A stretch of 64,000 nucleotides of DNA from Sinotaia quadrata (lineage: Eukaryota; Mollusca; Gastropoda; Architaenioglossa; Viviparidae), in NCBI GenBank assembly GCA_028829895.1, contig CM054182.1:17132001-17196000 (forward strand), given 5' to 3'. The position numbers and the translations under genes are program-made. The notes under the pieces are model-generated. The model was not told the origin of the DNA, did not search any database, and was given only the letters and a program-made list of their open reading frames with translations. Shown one piece after another: positions 21,862 through 32,912 of this stretch (its first letter is position 1; every line of letters starts with the position of its first letter).

Positions 21862-24800
21862 CTGTAAATATACCCGCATTGTAAATAATTAAGAGAGGTG
21901 TATTATTGACCCTGTAAATATACCAAAGTTGTGGGTAAATAAGACAGGTGTATTATTCACCTTATAAATGTACCAATATTGTGGGTAAATAAGACAGGTG
22001 TATTATTCATAATGTAAATGTACTAGGATTGTGAGTAAATAAGACAGGCGTATTATTCATTATGTAAACATTTACTACTGACGTGCTTACCATAGTATCA
22101 AATTTAATTGCTCTTACTAATTACTGTTAAATACCGACGTCTTGTACGAAATTTAATTGCTCTTACTAACTATTGTCAAATATCTCAGTATAGTATCAAA
22201 TTTAATTGCTCTTACTAACTATTGTCAAATATCTCAGTATAGTATCAAATTTAATTGCTCTTACTAACTATTGATAAATATCTCAGTATGGTATCAAATT
22301 TAATTGCTCTTACTAACTATTGGTAAATATCTCAGTATAGTATCAGATTTAATTGCCCTTACTAACTATTGTTAAATATCTCCGTATAATACCAAATTTA
22401 ATTGCTCATTTTAAATATTGTTTTAATCATCTCGACTAGTAACAAATTTAATTGCTCATATTAGATATAGTGTTAATTATTTCGTCTAGTAACAAATTTA
22501 ATTGCTCATATTAAATATAGTGTTAATTATCTCGTCTAGTAACAAATTTAATTGCTCATATTAAATATAGTGTTAATCATCTCGTCTAGTAACAAATTTA
22601 ATTGCTCATATTAAATATAGTGTTAATTATCTCGTCTAGTAACAAATTTAATTGCTTATACTAATTATTGAGATAAATATATCCGTTTCTAGTACCAAAC
22701 TTTAAAAAGTCAGTATAATACAACTGTATGAATTACTAATCTTATGTGCCTGACATAGTCTCAAGTTAATTGTTTTGTGTATTGCAGACTAAAACTGTAG
22801 TAAAACTGTTCTGTTCAGTAGTAAAACTATTCTGTTCAGTAGTAAAACTGTTCTGTTCAGTAGTAAAAGTGTTCTGTTCAGTAGTAAAACTGTTCTGATG
22901 TTTGTTTGGTTTTTTTATGGGTGAAGGAAATGAACGTATTGATGAAAACAAGCAAGTGTGCTCACACGATCACACTGCACTTTCTTTTCTTTATTGCAAT
23001 GATCCTATCGTCTTACTATGAATGTCAAGGCCAAGTCGCATTTTCATATCTTTGTTGCAATGTCCCTACCATCTTACTGTTCTTTTGAAAGTCAAGGCCA
23101 AGCCGCATTTCCATATCTTTGTTGCAATGTCCTTACCGTCCAACTATGGTCTTTTGATGGTCAAGGCCAAGCCTAGATGGCTTAGTGCTCAAATTCTTGT
23201 CCCACCAGCTCCACATCCGACTCCTGTCCAGGTGCAGTCCAACGGGATTGAATTTTGGCTGACCGCTGTGGTGTGGCAGTAGAGGGATGTGTTTTACTTT
23301 GGGGCCTCTGGCACATGATGATGAAAATGTCTGCAAGTCATCTTGGCATAAAAAGAGGACGGAATCCCAGGACGAATAATTAGCTCCTGAGGAAATCTGA
23401 CCAAATAAAAAGGCGCAAAATTTTAAAAATACTGATTATTAATATCTAAAACTTTAAGAATAAAATCGTCAAATATTAAAACCGTATTTATTTTAAAATA
23501 AGAAATTTTAAAATCTCGTTTATATTTTCTTTACTTAATGGTAAAATTAAATGAGGACAAAGGCAATGCAACTACCTTTCACAACATTACAGTCGTGATA
23601 TAGATTTCAACAACTACCTTCACAATATTACAGTCATGATATAGATTTCAACAACTACCTTCACAATATTACAGTCATGATATAGATTTCAACAACTACC
23701 TTTCACAACATTACAGCCATGATCAGAGTTCAACAACTACCTTTCACAACAATACAGCCATGATACAAAAACTAAACATTGCAGTCATTAGTGAAAAGCT
23801 GTTATAAAAATAATGTCATTAGTAAATTACTGTCATAAAAACAATGTCATTGGTAAATTGCTGTCATTACTGAAAAGTGTGACATGAAACTCGTGACGTC
23901 AGTGGGGTAAAACACATAACAAACATTGCAGTCTCAGCACATGACATCTCATTAGTGATGACACACCTATACTGTGCAGACTTCGTTATTACTTAGTCAC
24001 GTGACATCTCATTAGTGATGATATACCTATACTGTGCAGACTTCCTTATTACATAGTCACGTGACATCTCATTAGTGATGACACACCTGTACTGTGCATA
24101 CTTCCTTATTACTTAATCACCTGTTCATAAACTGCTTATTCAGACAGTTAAATAAACAGATAAGTCATAGTGTTTCTGACATTTTTTAAATGACAAGCCT
24201 TACTACTTAGTGAAATTTATGAGCAAATATAAGCCACAGTGCTTACTGATAATTCGTGTACATACTACGGAGTGAAATTTCAAGGACAGGTAAACCACAC
24301 ATTTAATGATAGTTTATGAACAGAAAAACCACACTACCTAGTGTTAGTTCATGTACATATGAGCCGATACTACTGAGTGCAATTTCTAGAATAGATAAGC
24401 CACACTATGTCAGCGAACAGATATACCATACTACTTAGTGATAATTCATGTACATACAAGCCGTACCTTATGCAAATACTGCCTCTCCACAAAAGGTAAA
24501 GCCACAACTTTTGTGATCTGGGGTGGTGGGTCAAGGTCTTGTAGCACGTGTCTGAACACCTTGTCATCTCTGTCCAGTTGTGTCACCGCTCTGCAGACCA
24601 TGCGCACAATAGCGTCCTCAATGTCTGCATCACTGGTTGGCCATGAGGCCAAGCTACTCCCAACTGCTTTCACCTGTCAACAGAAATCAAGCACTGAATT
24701 TACACGCTATTGGATGTTAATGCAATATCACCTGAATTTTATTTATACCTGATAAACAGAATTAATATCAGAGTTTGGAGGTCAACCATAATTGTTAATA

Positions 24801-27800
24801 ATAATGGTGTGGCGGAGTAAATTTGCCAATCCCTATTTCTAGACTTAATTTTTATATAAATTGTTAAATTGTCAAAGTGACCCGACCTTGGGCACTCCTT
24901 ATGATGGTGTTTTTCTAAGTGTCAGAATTGGAGTAAACAACTCGAGTTGAGAATATGCTAGAAAAATGCTGATGCAAACCAGTTCCAATTGGTCGAGTAC
25001 ATTTTCTTACTAATAGTCTCACACTTGTTCATAACAATTTTATCCAATGAGGATGGACTTTTGGAAGTTTCTTTGTTGAAGAAGTACTCTATTCTAATCA
25101 CTTTGAATTTAGATATAACTTGAATCCATTCATAAGAGTGGTCGTTAGCTTATGGTAAGTTAACTGACTGATAAAGGAAGAATGGACTTAGAATGTTTCG
25201 TGTATGTGTGCTATTGATTTGTATTTGTATTTGTGATTGCTTATGTAATTGAACCATTATTTCTATGTTCATTAATTTAACTACATTGTACATATTACTT
25301 GTGAATTTTGATTGATGCTATATTTCTTATGCTGTATGTGTATCGGGCTAATGAAATTGTTACAGGATTTGTAAGTTGAGAATGTTTGCAAGAGAGAAAG
25401 GAGTTTAGAGATGAAAGTGTGCATCCAGCATTGTCATCAACTTATCAGTAAAACATGTTGCTTGAAGTTGATTCATGTGAATTCCATTTGAGTACCAATA
25501 TAGCGAAAATTGTGGCTTGAATTGGTCTTGAGAATTCACAAGGATTATTTTGAATGTTCCTTGTTCTTTGTTGAGTAAACGAGCAGGAAAAATCAAAAAC
25601 ATTCCTCCTGGTATGCTTGATAGCACATGTGAAATTCAGGACGATTATCTGCTGCGTGCTTGGAGAGTGATCAAAGATTCTAGAACAGTTGTGTAACATG
25701 CCTCTAGAAGGGACACATGGGGCCTCACCTAAATATGAAAGGCAGTGACGTGTTGCAAACCGCGTGAAAGTGAAACACATATTGGCGACAGCCGCCATCT
25801 TTGAACAGGTTTTGTGTATTGACCTTTAAATATTTCCTTAAAACTCTACTCTCATTTCCGTGATGATATCAATGAACTTGATAATATATATTTGTTATTG
25901 ACAGCTTATGTCTATGCTAGGATAAAGTGAACGATTGTCCAGAGTTAGTTGAACATTGTTGTGAAGTGATGAAAATATCAACGCTCCTTGAGCATGTGGA
26001 TCTCACATGTCAGTACTAACAGACACTAAAGTGGATACCAAACGTCAATTATAGTAACGTGAGTCTCAGTCATCATTAGTAACGTGAGGATCATATGTCA
26101 TTAAAGCCAGATACCAAAAGTCAACAAATTTAAAGTTCTTAATGTCATTCTCATAAATCATTGACACCCACATGTTCACATAATTGCACACTGAATCTCA
26201 CTGTCAGGGATAATACACTTTTGCCCGTCGATCTATTACTGACCAGACCACCACGGTTGTGCGTTTCCTGCGAATTCCCAAAGTTAGTAGGTCCCACAAA
26301 TGTCGAGCGCGTGAGTTTTAGTTTCGAATTTATTCATCGGGTTAAAGGTTAAGCTGGTTTGCCTCGTAGATAAACAGGGAAAATAAAAATTATTTTACGT
26401 TTGTCTCAAAAACGAACCGGAAACAACTTTTTAAATTTTGAGATTTTTTGTAAATATTAGATACTTAGATGTTACACATTAACAATTTTATTCAGTTCTC
26501 GAGACAGGTTCACGTTTGCCGACATTACTCGAGGATACAGAAACATGACTCCTTTTTCAATCAGAAATGGCTAATTTAAGTCAAGACATTGTGTTTAATC
26601 AGAAATGGTTAACTTCAAACAAGACACTGTATTAGAAACATCTTACATGTCTCCACTTTAAAAGAAACAAAAAAAAACCTTGCAATTTAAGGTTATACTA
26701 TAAGCTGAAAATAAAAAGCTGTCTTTAAGGTCTTAAACATGATGAAATTGAAAGTTTGAAAAGATATCGAATCCGTCTTCAAATACGTTACAAATAATAT
26801 AATAAGGAAATCTAAGGATTTTATATGGGTTTGGTAAAAACGCAAGATGAGCAAAACAAACAACGCAAGATGGACTGGACTACAACGCACGACAGACTGA
26901 ACAAAAAATATAACATGGATTGGAATAAAAACTCAAGATGAATTGTACTAAAAACGCAAGATGGATTGGACTACAACATACGATGGACTGGTCTAGCAAC
27001 ACATGATAGATAGGACACAAAACACGTAAGAAGGATTGGAATAAAAACGTAAGATGGACTAGAATTAAAACGCAACATGGATTTGATTAACAACACAAGA
27101 TGCACTGGAGAAAACGTAAGATGGATTGGGCTACAAAGCACGATGGATTTTGATATCACCGCCAAGCCGACTAAGCAAAAATAGCAAGATGGACTAGACT
27201 ACTAATGCAAGTTGGACTAGACTACCTAATGCAAGATGGACTAGACTACCGACTAGACAATGCAAGATGGACTAAGATGGACTAGACTACTAATGCAAGA
27301 TGGACTAAGATGGACTAGACTACTAATGCAAGATGGACTAAGAAGGACTAGACTACTAATGCAAGATGGACTAAGATGGACTAGACTAATAATGCAAGAT
27401 GGACTAAGAAGGACTAGACTACTAATGCAAGATGGACTAAGATGGACTAGACTACCTAATGCAAGATGGACTAGACTACCTAATGCAAGATGGACTAAGA
27501 TGGACTAGACTACTAATGCAAGATGGACTAAGATGGACTAGACTACTAATGCAAGATTGACTAAGAAGGACTAGACTACTAATGCAAGATGGACTAAGAT
27601 GGACTAGACTACTAATGCAAGATGGACTAAGATGGACTAGACTACTAATGCAAGATGGACTAGACTACCTAATGCAAGATGGACTAGTCTAACAACACAA
27701 TATCGGCTAGAAGACTAATGCAAGATAGACTAGATAAATTTGAAGAATGGAATGGATTAACATCAAGTTAGACTATCACCACCACCACCACCACCACTAC

Positions 27801-28994
27801 CCCAAATGGGTTTGACTACCAAATACAAAAATAAACTTCCTGTTGTGATTAATGTTCTGTTTCTTTCTTATATAGCTGTTGTAAATGAATTTATTTTTCT
27901 TTTTTCAATTACTTGAAAGTTAACACGGAAGTGCTTGATTATTCGTGGTCGTTTTCACTCGAATACAATAGTTTGTGTCCCTACCACGCTACCTGTCTCA
28001 TTGTTGTTACCAAGTTCTATGTTTTTACTCGAATACAATAGTAATAGTTTGTGTCCCTACCACGCTACCTGTCTCATTGTTGTTACCAAGTTCTATGTTT
28101 TCACTCGAATACAATAGTCTGTGTCCCTACTACGCTACCTGTCTCATTGTTGTTACCAAGTTCTATGTTTTCACTCGAATACAATAGTTTGTGTCCCTAC
28201 CACGCTACCTGTCTCATTGTTGTTACCAAGTTCTATGTTTTTACTCGAATACAATAGTTTGTGTCCCTACCACGCTACCTGTCTCATTGTTGTTACCAAG
28301 TTCTATGTTTTTACTCGAATACAATAGTTTGTGTCCCTACCACGCTACCTGTCTCATTGTTGTTACCAATGTGAAAGTTCTATGTTTTCACTCGAATACA
28401 ATAGTAATAGTTTGTGTCCCTACCACGCTACCTGTCTCATTGTTGTTACCAATGTGAAAGTTCTATGTTTTAACATAACAGTATATAATGTGTTGGACTA
28501 AGATGTAGTCTACCTTGTAAATGTCACAGCGAACTCTCTAATGCAGTTTATAATTTGACGTCAGTTTCAAAATAGTGTAAATGAGAGTCATCATAAAATA
28601 AATATTTGACTTCACAGAAAATGTAAGAGTCAAGACCTCATTTATGTTCGTTGTACAAAATGTATTTCCCTATTTATTTATAAGGAACGCGTCTATGAAT
28701 ATGTCTGAACTTTGGGGCAAAAATTTGGGATGGTTCTGGAGAAAATAAAGGATGTTTGTCAGAAATACTGGAGACTATAATCTTTTAGACACAAATCTGG
28801 TATTAGGTGAAAGCCCAGAAGGAGTGAAACAGCTCTTGAGAAAGTGGTGTAGGTACAAGTAGATGTGCAATAGGTGCTGATCTAATGGTAGGATGCTGGG
28901 TGCAATAGGCGTTGATCTAATGGTAGGATGCTGGGCGCAATAGGCGTTGATCTAATGGTAGGATACAATTCTCTCTCTTAAATACTCATGCATA

Positions 28995-29060
<66 letters not shown>

Positions 29061-30445
29061 CTCTCACACACCTGTACCAACAGGATTCCAGCCTGTGCGT
29101 GTAAAACCAGGACGTCCAGTTGACCTCTTTTCACCACATCCTGCGGTCTTGGCACGTTAAATGTCGTAACCTCCCGCAATGGCAGCCTGCTGAGGTAGTT
29201 ATCATAATTGACACTGCTGACTACGAACACCGGGTCCACGCTATACTGCTCGAACTCATGGCCCAAGCGTTCAAAAGCGTCCAGCACGCGAGACAGCGCA
29301 GTGTCGTGTCTTGCTACGCTGTCTGCAGGAGGGTAGAGAAGTCGAATTTTTCCTTGTTTGTTGCTGATAGTAGCACTGGTGCCCGGATTGGTCTTTAAAA
29401 GGTGCTCGGAGTTACCCTTCTTGACTTTCGTGTTGCCATTCTGGAGTTTCACCCCTTTCATTTCATTACCATCAGATGCAGTATTTTTCAAAATGGAATT
29501 TTCAGTGATTTGACCATCCATGTATGAGATGTTGTTGACATTACTGTACTGGGTATCCATGTTTAGACTATTAGTATCTTCAATATTTGTAATTCCCATT
29601 TTTGAGTCTTCTACACTATTTTCTGCCTCTATGTTTAGAATTTGTGTATCATCAGTGTTTGTAGAGCCTTCTGCACTACCATTGCATTCTGCCTTCATGT
29701 TTTGTCCTTTTGTGTCTTCAGTGTTTGTAGAGCCTTCTGCACTATCATTGCATTCTGCCTTGATGTTTTGTCCTTTTGTGTCTTCAATACCCATGTTTGA
29801 GCCTTCTGAATTACCATTGCTTTGTACCTCCATGTTTAGACCTTTCGGGCTGTCATTGTTCTGCGTATCCATGGTTAAACCGTTTTTACTGTCATTGTTT
29901 TGAGAAGCAATATTTAAACATTCCTTACTGTCACTATATTGAATATACATATTTAAAACGTCCTTGTTAAGGTTTAGAGTATCCATGTCAAACTCTTGTG
30001 TACTATCGCTGTTAAGAATATCCAAGATCAAACATTGTGTATCTGCATTGTGTTGGATATCCATAACAACGTCACTTCTACATTCCTGACTATCACTTTC
30101 ATCGTCTAACTCCATTGTTCTCTTGCTGCTAAGCTGCCCATTGTTTGTTTTCATCTTGCAGTCTTTGTCAAATACATCTGCAGTTTCATTGTCAGTGATT
30201 GGAAAGTCTTCATCTAAGTCCACTTCGCTGTTTTCTTTGCTCTTGTCATGCATGGAGCGCAGTGCGGGACTAGATTTTTGAACGACGTTTTGGTGGTTGA
30301 AATGGAAAGGCGGTACCCGGTACGTCCTACGCCCGATGTGGGGATAGAATAACTCGGCAAAGGTCGTCAACCATTCGGGCAGTGATCGCGTCTCACCGTT
30401 CAAGGAGAGTTTCAGCATACTGGCAGTCTTCTTCCGCTTCCTCTT
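19674..30445 (-). CDS. NERD/Mrr-like nuclease plus SF1 helicase-like ATPase, four exons (5' incomplete)
   Basis: Join of 30445-29072, 24673-24467, 23330-23137 and 21861-19674: 1,320 codons plus stop with all phases agreeing. From the first exon base: a basic start (KRKRKK), an acidic low-complexity region about 60-370, and a conserved block ending in LDVLVLHAQAGILLVQVK. That block fits the D...(E/Q)xK motif of NERD/Mrr-type nuclease folds (D444; Q458 and K460 across the first intron). Then come Walker A GPPGAGKS (650-657), Walker B FIIDD (777-778), an ARGLE segment (about 1092-1096) and the terminal AASCCVSQLIVVV. The order matches nuclease plus SF1 helicase proteins known in bacteria and, from memory, in molluscs. 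Role is inferred: nucleic-acid processing, possibly defence. Odd points are Q instead of E in ExK and no arginine in the terminal motif. Confidence 0.8.
21865..22085. repeat. Minisatellite of about 50-60 bp at the exon D acceptor
   Basis: Four copies of a unit containing TGTAAATATACC and AGACAGGTGTATTATTCA. The exon D acceptor itself (minus-strand GGTATATTTACAG) is the first such copy. The next (CCTGTAAATATACC, minus GGTATATTTACAGG) keeps the AG; later copies read CTTATAAATG and ATGTAAATG and lose it. Confidence 0.8.
22085..22695. repeat. Two-family minisatellite of about 50 bp
   Basis: About 12 copies centred on CAAATTTAATTGCTC. The left half continues TTACTAACTATTGTCAAATA; the right half continues ATATTAAATATAGTGTTAAT with TCGTCTAGTAA. 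It lies in the intron between exons C and D. Confidence 0.9.
22790..22897. repeat. 21-bp minisatellite
   Basis: Five copies of AGTAGTAAAACTGTTCTGTTC, intronic. Confidence 0.9.
22980..23180 (-). repeat. Repeat of about 65 bp that copies an exon end and donor
   Basis: Three copies. On the minus strand the real exon C end is CTTGGCCTTGACCATCAAAA then ...GGACG|GTAAGGACATTGC. The copies read CTTGGCCTTGACTTTCAAAA ...GATG|GTAGGGACATTGC and, further left, TTGGCCTTGACATTC ...GATAGGATCATTGC. Coding bases and the splice donor are thus both repeated into the intron with decreasing fidelity. Confidence 0.8.
23137..23330 (-). CDS. Exon C: linker of nuclease-helicase gene
   Basis: The acceptor GACTTGCAG and donor GGACG|GTAAGG bound 64 codons plus two bases. 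The reading starts TFSSSCARGPK, contains WSWWDKNLS and ends KTIVG with a split arginine. Both phases fit exons B and D. The paired tryptophans before the helicase domain agree with what I remember of related proteins, but their function is unknown. The 3' end overlaps a minisatellite. Confidence 0.75.
23340..23570. other. Intronic AT-rich sequence
   Basis: Part of the intron between exons B and C. No feature is recognised. Confidence 0.4.
23570..23775. repeat. Minisatellite of about 45 bp
   Basis: Five copies of a unit containing CAACTACCTTCACAATATTA and CAGTCATGATATAGATTT, intronic. Confidence 0.9.
23935..24130. repeat. 60-bp repeat with GTCACGTGAC palindromes
   Basis: Three copies of an exactly 60-bp unit containing GACATCTCATTAGTGATGA. 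The unit junctions at 23996-24005 and 24056-24065 form GTCACGTGAC, an E-box of the kind bound by bHLH-zip factors (USF/TFE type) in animals. Confidence 0.85.
24140..24466. repeat. Degenerate repeats next to the exon B donor
   Basis: Four to five loose copies around AATTCATGTACATA and AAGCCACACTA. The last copy, ATTCATGTACATACAAGCC, runs directly into the exon B donor; the copy 80-90 bases to its left reads GTTCATGTACATATGAGCC. Confidence 0.55.
24467..24673 (-). CDS. Exon B: nuclease-core exon
   Basis: Acceptor TTGACAG and donor ATAAG|GTACGG; exactly 69 codons, phase 0 at both ends. It begins VKAVGSS, directly completing the VQ|VK motif begun in exon A, then CRAVTQLDRDDKVFRHVL and ends at FVERQYLHK. 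A helical A-x-x-Q-L segment after the (E/Q)xK motif is common in related nuclease domains (from memory). Confidence 0.8.
24808..25995 (+). mobile_element. DR1 dispersed element, right end truncated
   Basis: It starts GTGTGGCGGAGTAAATTTGCC like the other DR1 copies. It shares the internal segment GCTTATGTCTATGCTAGGAT with the copy at 53.2 kb, then diverges. Antisense frames inside are not considered genes. Confidence 0.65.
26208..26310 (+). CDS. Candidate internal exon, unknown gene
   Basis: Acceptor TCACTGTCAG and consensus donor GAGCGC|GTGAGT bound one base plus 34 codons. The reading runs DNTLLPVDLLLTRPPRL and later CEFPKLVGPTNVER, ending in phase 0. It lies inside an intron of the minus-strand nuclease-helicase gene. 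The island is less AT-rich than the intron around it. No family is recognised and no partner exon was found. Confidence 0.35.
26350..26880. other. Intronic AT-rich sequence
   Basis: No feature is recognised. An A-run is at about 26668-26678. Confidence 0.35.
26885..27735. repeat. Minisatellite of about 33 bp
   Basis: More than 20 copies of a unit like AATGCAAGATGGACTAAGAT followed by GGACTAGACTACT; the left part is more diverged (GCAAGATGGATTGGA). The central copies are nearly identical. Confidence 0.95.
27776..27797. repeat. (CAC)n microsatellite
   Basis: A run of about seven CAC trinucleotides. Confidence 0.9.
27940..28485. repeat. Homogeneous 70-bp minisatellite
   Basis: Seven to eight nearly identical copies of a unit containing GTGTCCCTACCACGCTACCT, GTCTCATTGTTGTTACCAAG and CACTCGAATACAATAG. 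Units are mostly 70 bp with small insertions (TAATAG, TGTGAA). The near identity implies recent expansion or homogenisation. Confidence 0.95.
28870..28965. repeat. Tandem repeat of about 40 bp
   Basis: Three copies of a unit containing GATCTAATGGTAGGATGCTG and GCAATAGGC. Confidence 0.85.
28997..29056. repeat. (CA)n microsatellite at a splice donor
   Basis: About 29 CA units on the plus strand, hence (UG)n in the minus-strand pre-mRNA, starting some 16 bases after the exon A donor. Confidence 0.95.
29072..30445 (-). CDS. Exon A: acidic region and nuclease core of nuclease-helicase gene
   Basis: Acceptor TTCTCTCTGCAG then AAGAGGAAGCGG; 458 codons in phase 0, ending GGTACAG|GTGTGTGAG. After KRKRKK come SLPEWLTTFAELFYPHIG, a long Asn/Asp/Ser-rich region with about 22-residue units such as TEDTKGQNMKAECN, then HDTALSRVLDAFERLG, FVVSSVNYDNYLSRL and the nuclease D motif. 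A possible start ATG lies inside at 30418. Alternatively an upstream exon supplies the start; a distant ATG|GTAAGT at 36359 would fit in phase but is unproven. Disordered expansion inside a conserved protein is typical of minisatellite growth in coding DNA. Confidence 0.8.
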
Positions 30446-30449
30446 CTGC

Positions 30450-30960
30450 AGAGAGAAGATCAGACATTTTCATAATACGATTTAACTGTTTGACGTACCG
30501 ACACATTTCCTTGACACGATTAGCATTTAATAACATGTTTATTCATTGTGGGGAGATTTGTTTAACGTTTCAATAATTTAATATTTAATATGTCGATATA
30601 TGTAACATTTTAATGTGTTCAAATATTTCTTTAAATGTTTCAATTATAAGAGATATGTGGATTTTTTAAAAAATACATGTTTTAATTATTTAATATGTTG
30701 GGGTATTTCTTTAAAATGCTTCATTATCTTAAATGAATGATCATTTCTTTTACAAATTTTAAGTATTTAATAATGTGTAGATATATTTAAATAGAAAACG
30801 TGTAAATATATTCCTAAATGTTTTAAGTTTATGACGGGTAGATATATTGCTTATATTTTTAAGTAGAGGGTATAGAGACATTTCTTTTTGTATGCTTAAG
30901 TAAATGACATCTAACTATTAAAATAGGACATTTCTTTGATATGTTATAAGAATATGCGGA
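30450..30960. other. AT-rich sequence with decayed repeats
   Basis: Loose recurrences around TATTTCTTTAAATGTTT suggest an old array. No exon is seen. Confidence 0.35.
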
Positions 30961-30964
30961 ATTA

Positions 30965-31585
30965 CATACACACTAGTTAATCTCATGACATCTAAAAAAA
31001 ATGGAGTTAAATACATTTTAGAAAATCACATGACATATACAGAAGCAGAAATTATACACACAGAAAATCACATGACGTATTTAGAATGAAGAGTTACAAA
31101 CACACTAGAAAATCTCATGACATATAGACAAAGAAGTTAAATACACTTTAGAAAATCACGTAATATAAATAGAATCAAGAGTTATATACACACTGACATT
31201 GACAAGAAAAAAATCATGACGTATTTAGAATCAAGTTATAGAGACACACTAGAAAATCTCACGACATATAGGAAAAGGAGTTAAATTACACATTAGAAAA
31301 TCACATGTTTATAGAAGCAGAAATTACATACACGTTAGAAAATATCATGACATATAGAGAATCAAGAGTTACATACACACTAGAAAATATCATGACATAT
31401 AGAGAATGAAGAGTTACATACACACTAGAAAATATCATGACATACAGAGAATGAAGAGTTACATACACACTAGAAAATATCATGACATACAGAGAATGAA
31501 GAGTTACATACACACTAGAAAATACCATGACTTATAGAGCATCAAGAGTTACATACACACTAGAAAATATCATGACAAGTAAAAA
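30965..31585. repeat. 45-bp minisatellite
   Basis: About 12 copies of a unit like GAGTTACATACACACTAGAA followed by AATATCATGACATATAGAGA. The minus frame is open because of the 45-bp period. Confidence 0.9.
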
Positions 31586-31589
31586 AGAA

Positions 31590-32440
31590 GCCAAAGTGAC
31601 AATTCTAGAAATTATTCATTCAATCTGACGTGAAGTAAAGTATTTTGATGTCTTTCAATATCATCTTTTTAACAGTCTCTCATATTTAGAGAATAAATTG
31701 TTATTCCAGCAAAATATTGTTTGTTGCCTTGCAATGTCACCTTTATTGTCGGGTGTACGGTAGATTAGTCGTTTAACACCGGGTGTGATAAAATACCACA
31801 CACAGCAATACGCCCTGTCTATCGCGGCTGTCGTAACCATTACGTCAAATAATACTGTTTAGTGACACATTCCATTTGAAATGTGTTTACTCTTGACTGA
31901 GCGTGTGTAAGGAAGGAAGGAATACACCTATGGAATTGGAACTGCTTGTTCATGTTCAGTTTTATATTTGTCAATGTAATGCTTTCTTGGATGTTCTTTG
32001 TTGGGTAAGAAAGAATTAGAAAACAAGCCAACCGGTGGAAAGATTGCACAACTCACTTGTTACCTTGTACAACGCTTCAGTAACCACAAGTTTAATTTCT
32101 TCGGGGCAGTGGGGTATATGTTTCCTCCATCTGCGCAAGTTTTATTTTGCTACATGTATTCATTTAAATTTCTATATGTTGAAATCTGAATGATTTTCTT
32201 TCGAGCAGAACAACCCCATCCACCCACCCCCATCCACCCCACACACAAAACCGCGTCTATTGCTAGATTACGCGGGGCAGACATTTAACAGGGACAGTAA
32301 ACTGTTGTGCATATTCTGTACGTGACTATACATGTATGTGTTGTAGTAAATTTAATGGATGTGTTCTTTTCACGACTATACTATGTATGTGTTGTAGTAA
32401 AGTGACTGTGGTTGTTCCGTTCGTAATTATACACGTTTGT
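31590..32440. other. Unassigned sequence with one weak exon-like patch
   Basis: On the minus strand, 32153-32064 has an open frame (GGNIYPTAPKKLNLWLLKR) closed by a donor ACAAG|GTAACA. Its acceptor lacks pyrimidines and the other strand is open too, so it is not called. Confidence 0.2.
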
Positions 32441-32444
32441 TGTA

Positions 32445-32448
<4 letters not shown>

Positions 32449-32527
<79 letters not shown>
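32449..32527. repeat. (TG)n(GA)n compound microsatellite
   Basis: About 28 TG units followed by about 11 GA units. Confidence 0.95.
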
Positions 32528-32866
32528 ACACGAGAAAGGTTACCTAATCGTGGGGTGGGTAGGGTGTAATATACATAGCGCTTACCTTGTTATGATTTGT
32601 CATCATAATGTTTCCCGACTGTCCCCTGAAATAAATTAAAAATATTTAAATGCATCACACACGTACTCAAAAACAAAATTCAGTTATAAATAAGCAGCGA
32701 CAGTTTGTCGTATATATAAACATGTTCCTCAATTTATAAATCTGCACTTTGAATATATATATTATTTTTTTTTTTAGCCTACCCAAACGTACCTTGACAT
32801 TTATAAAACATTTAATTTATTCCCTGACGTCAGTAAATATTAGTAACTATGTTTAACGACAGTGAA

Positions 32867-32867
<1 letters not shown>

Positions 32868-32909
<42 letters not shown>
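32868..32909. repeat. (TG)n microsatellite
   Basis: About 20 TG units. Confidence 0.95.

Positions 32910-32912
<3 letters not shown>

Larger units (their letters stand above)
24674..29071 (-). other. Large intron of nuclease-helicase gene (4.4 kb)
   Basis: It holds a DR1 copy, a plus-strand candidate exon at 26208, several minisatellites (26.9-28.5 kb, 28.87 kb) and a CA microsatellite that reaches the exon A donor. Confidence 0.7.

Noticed and set aside
21472..21879. 135-codon minus frame overlapping the helicase exon start
   Set aside because: A different frame of exon D; the motif-bearing frame carries Walker A and B and agrees in phase with exon C.
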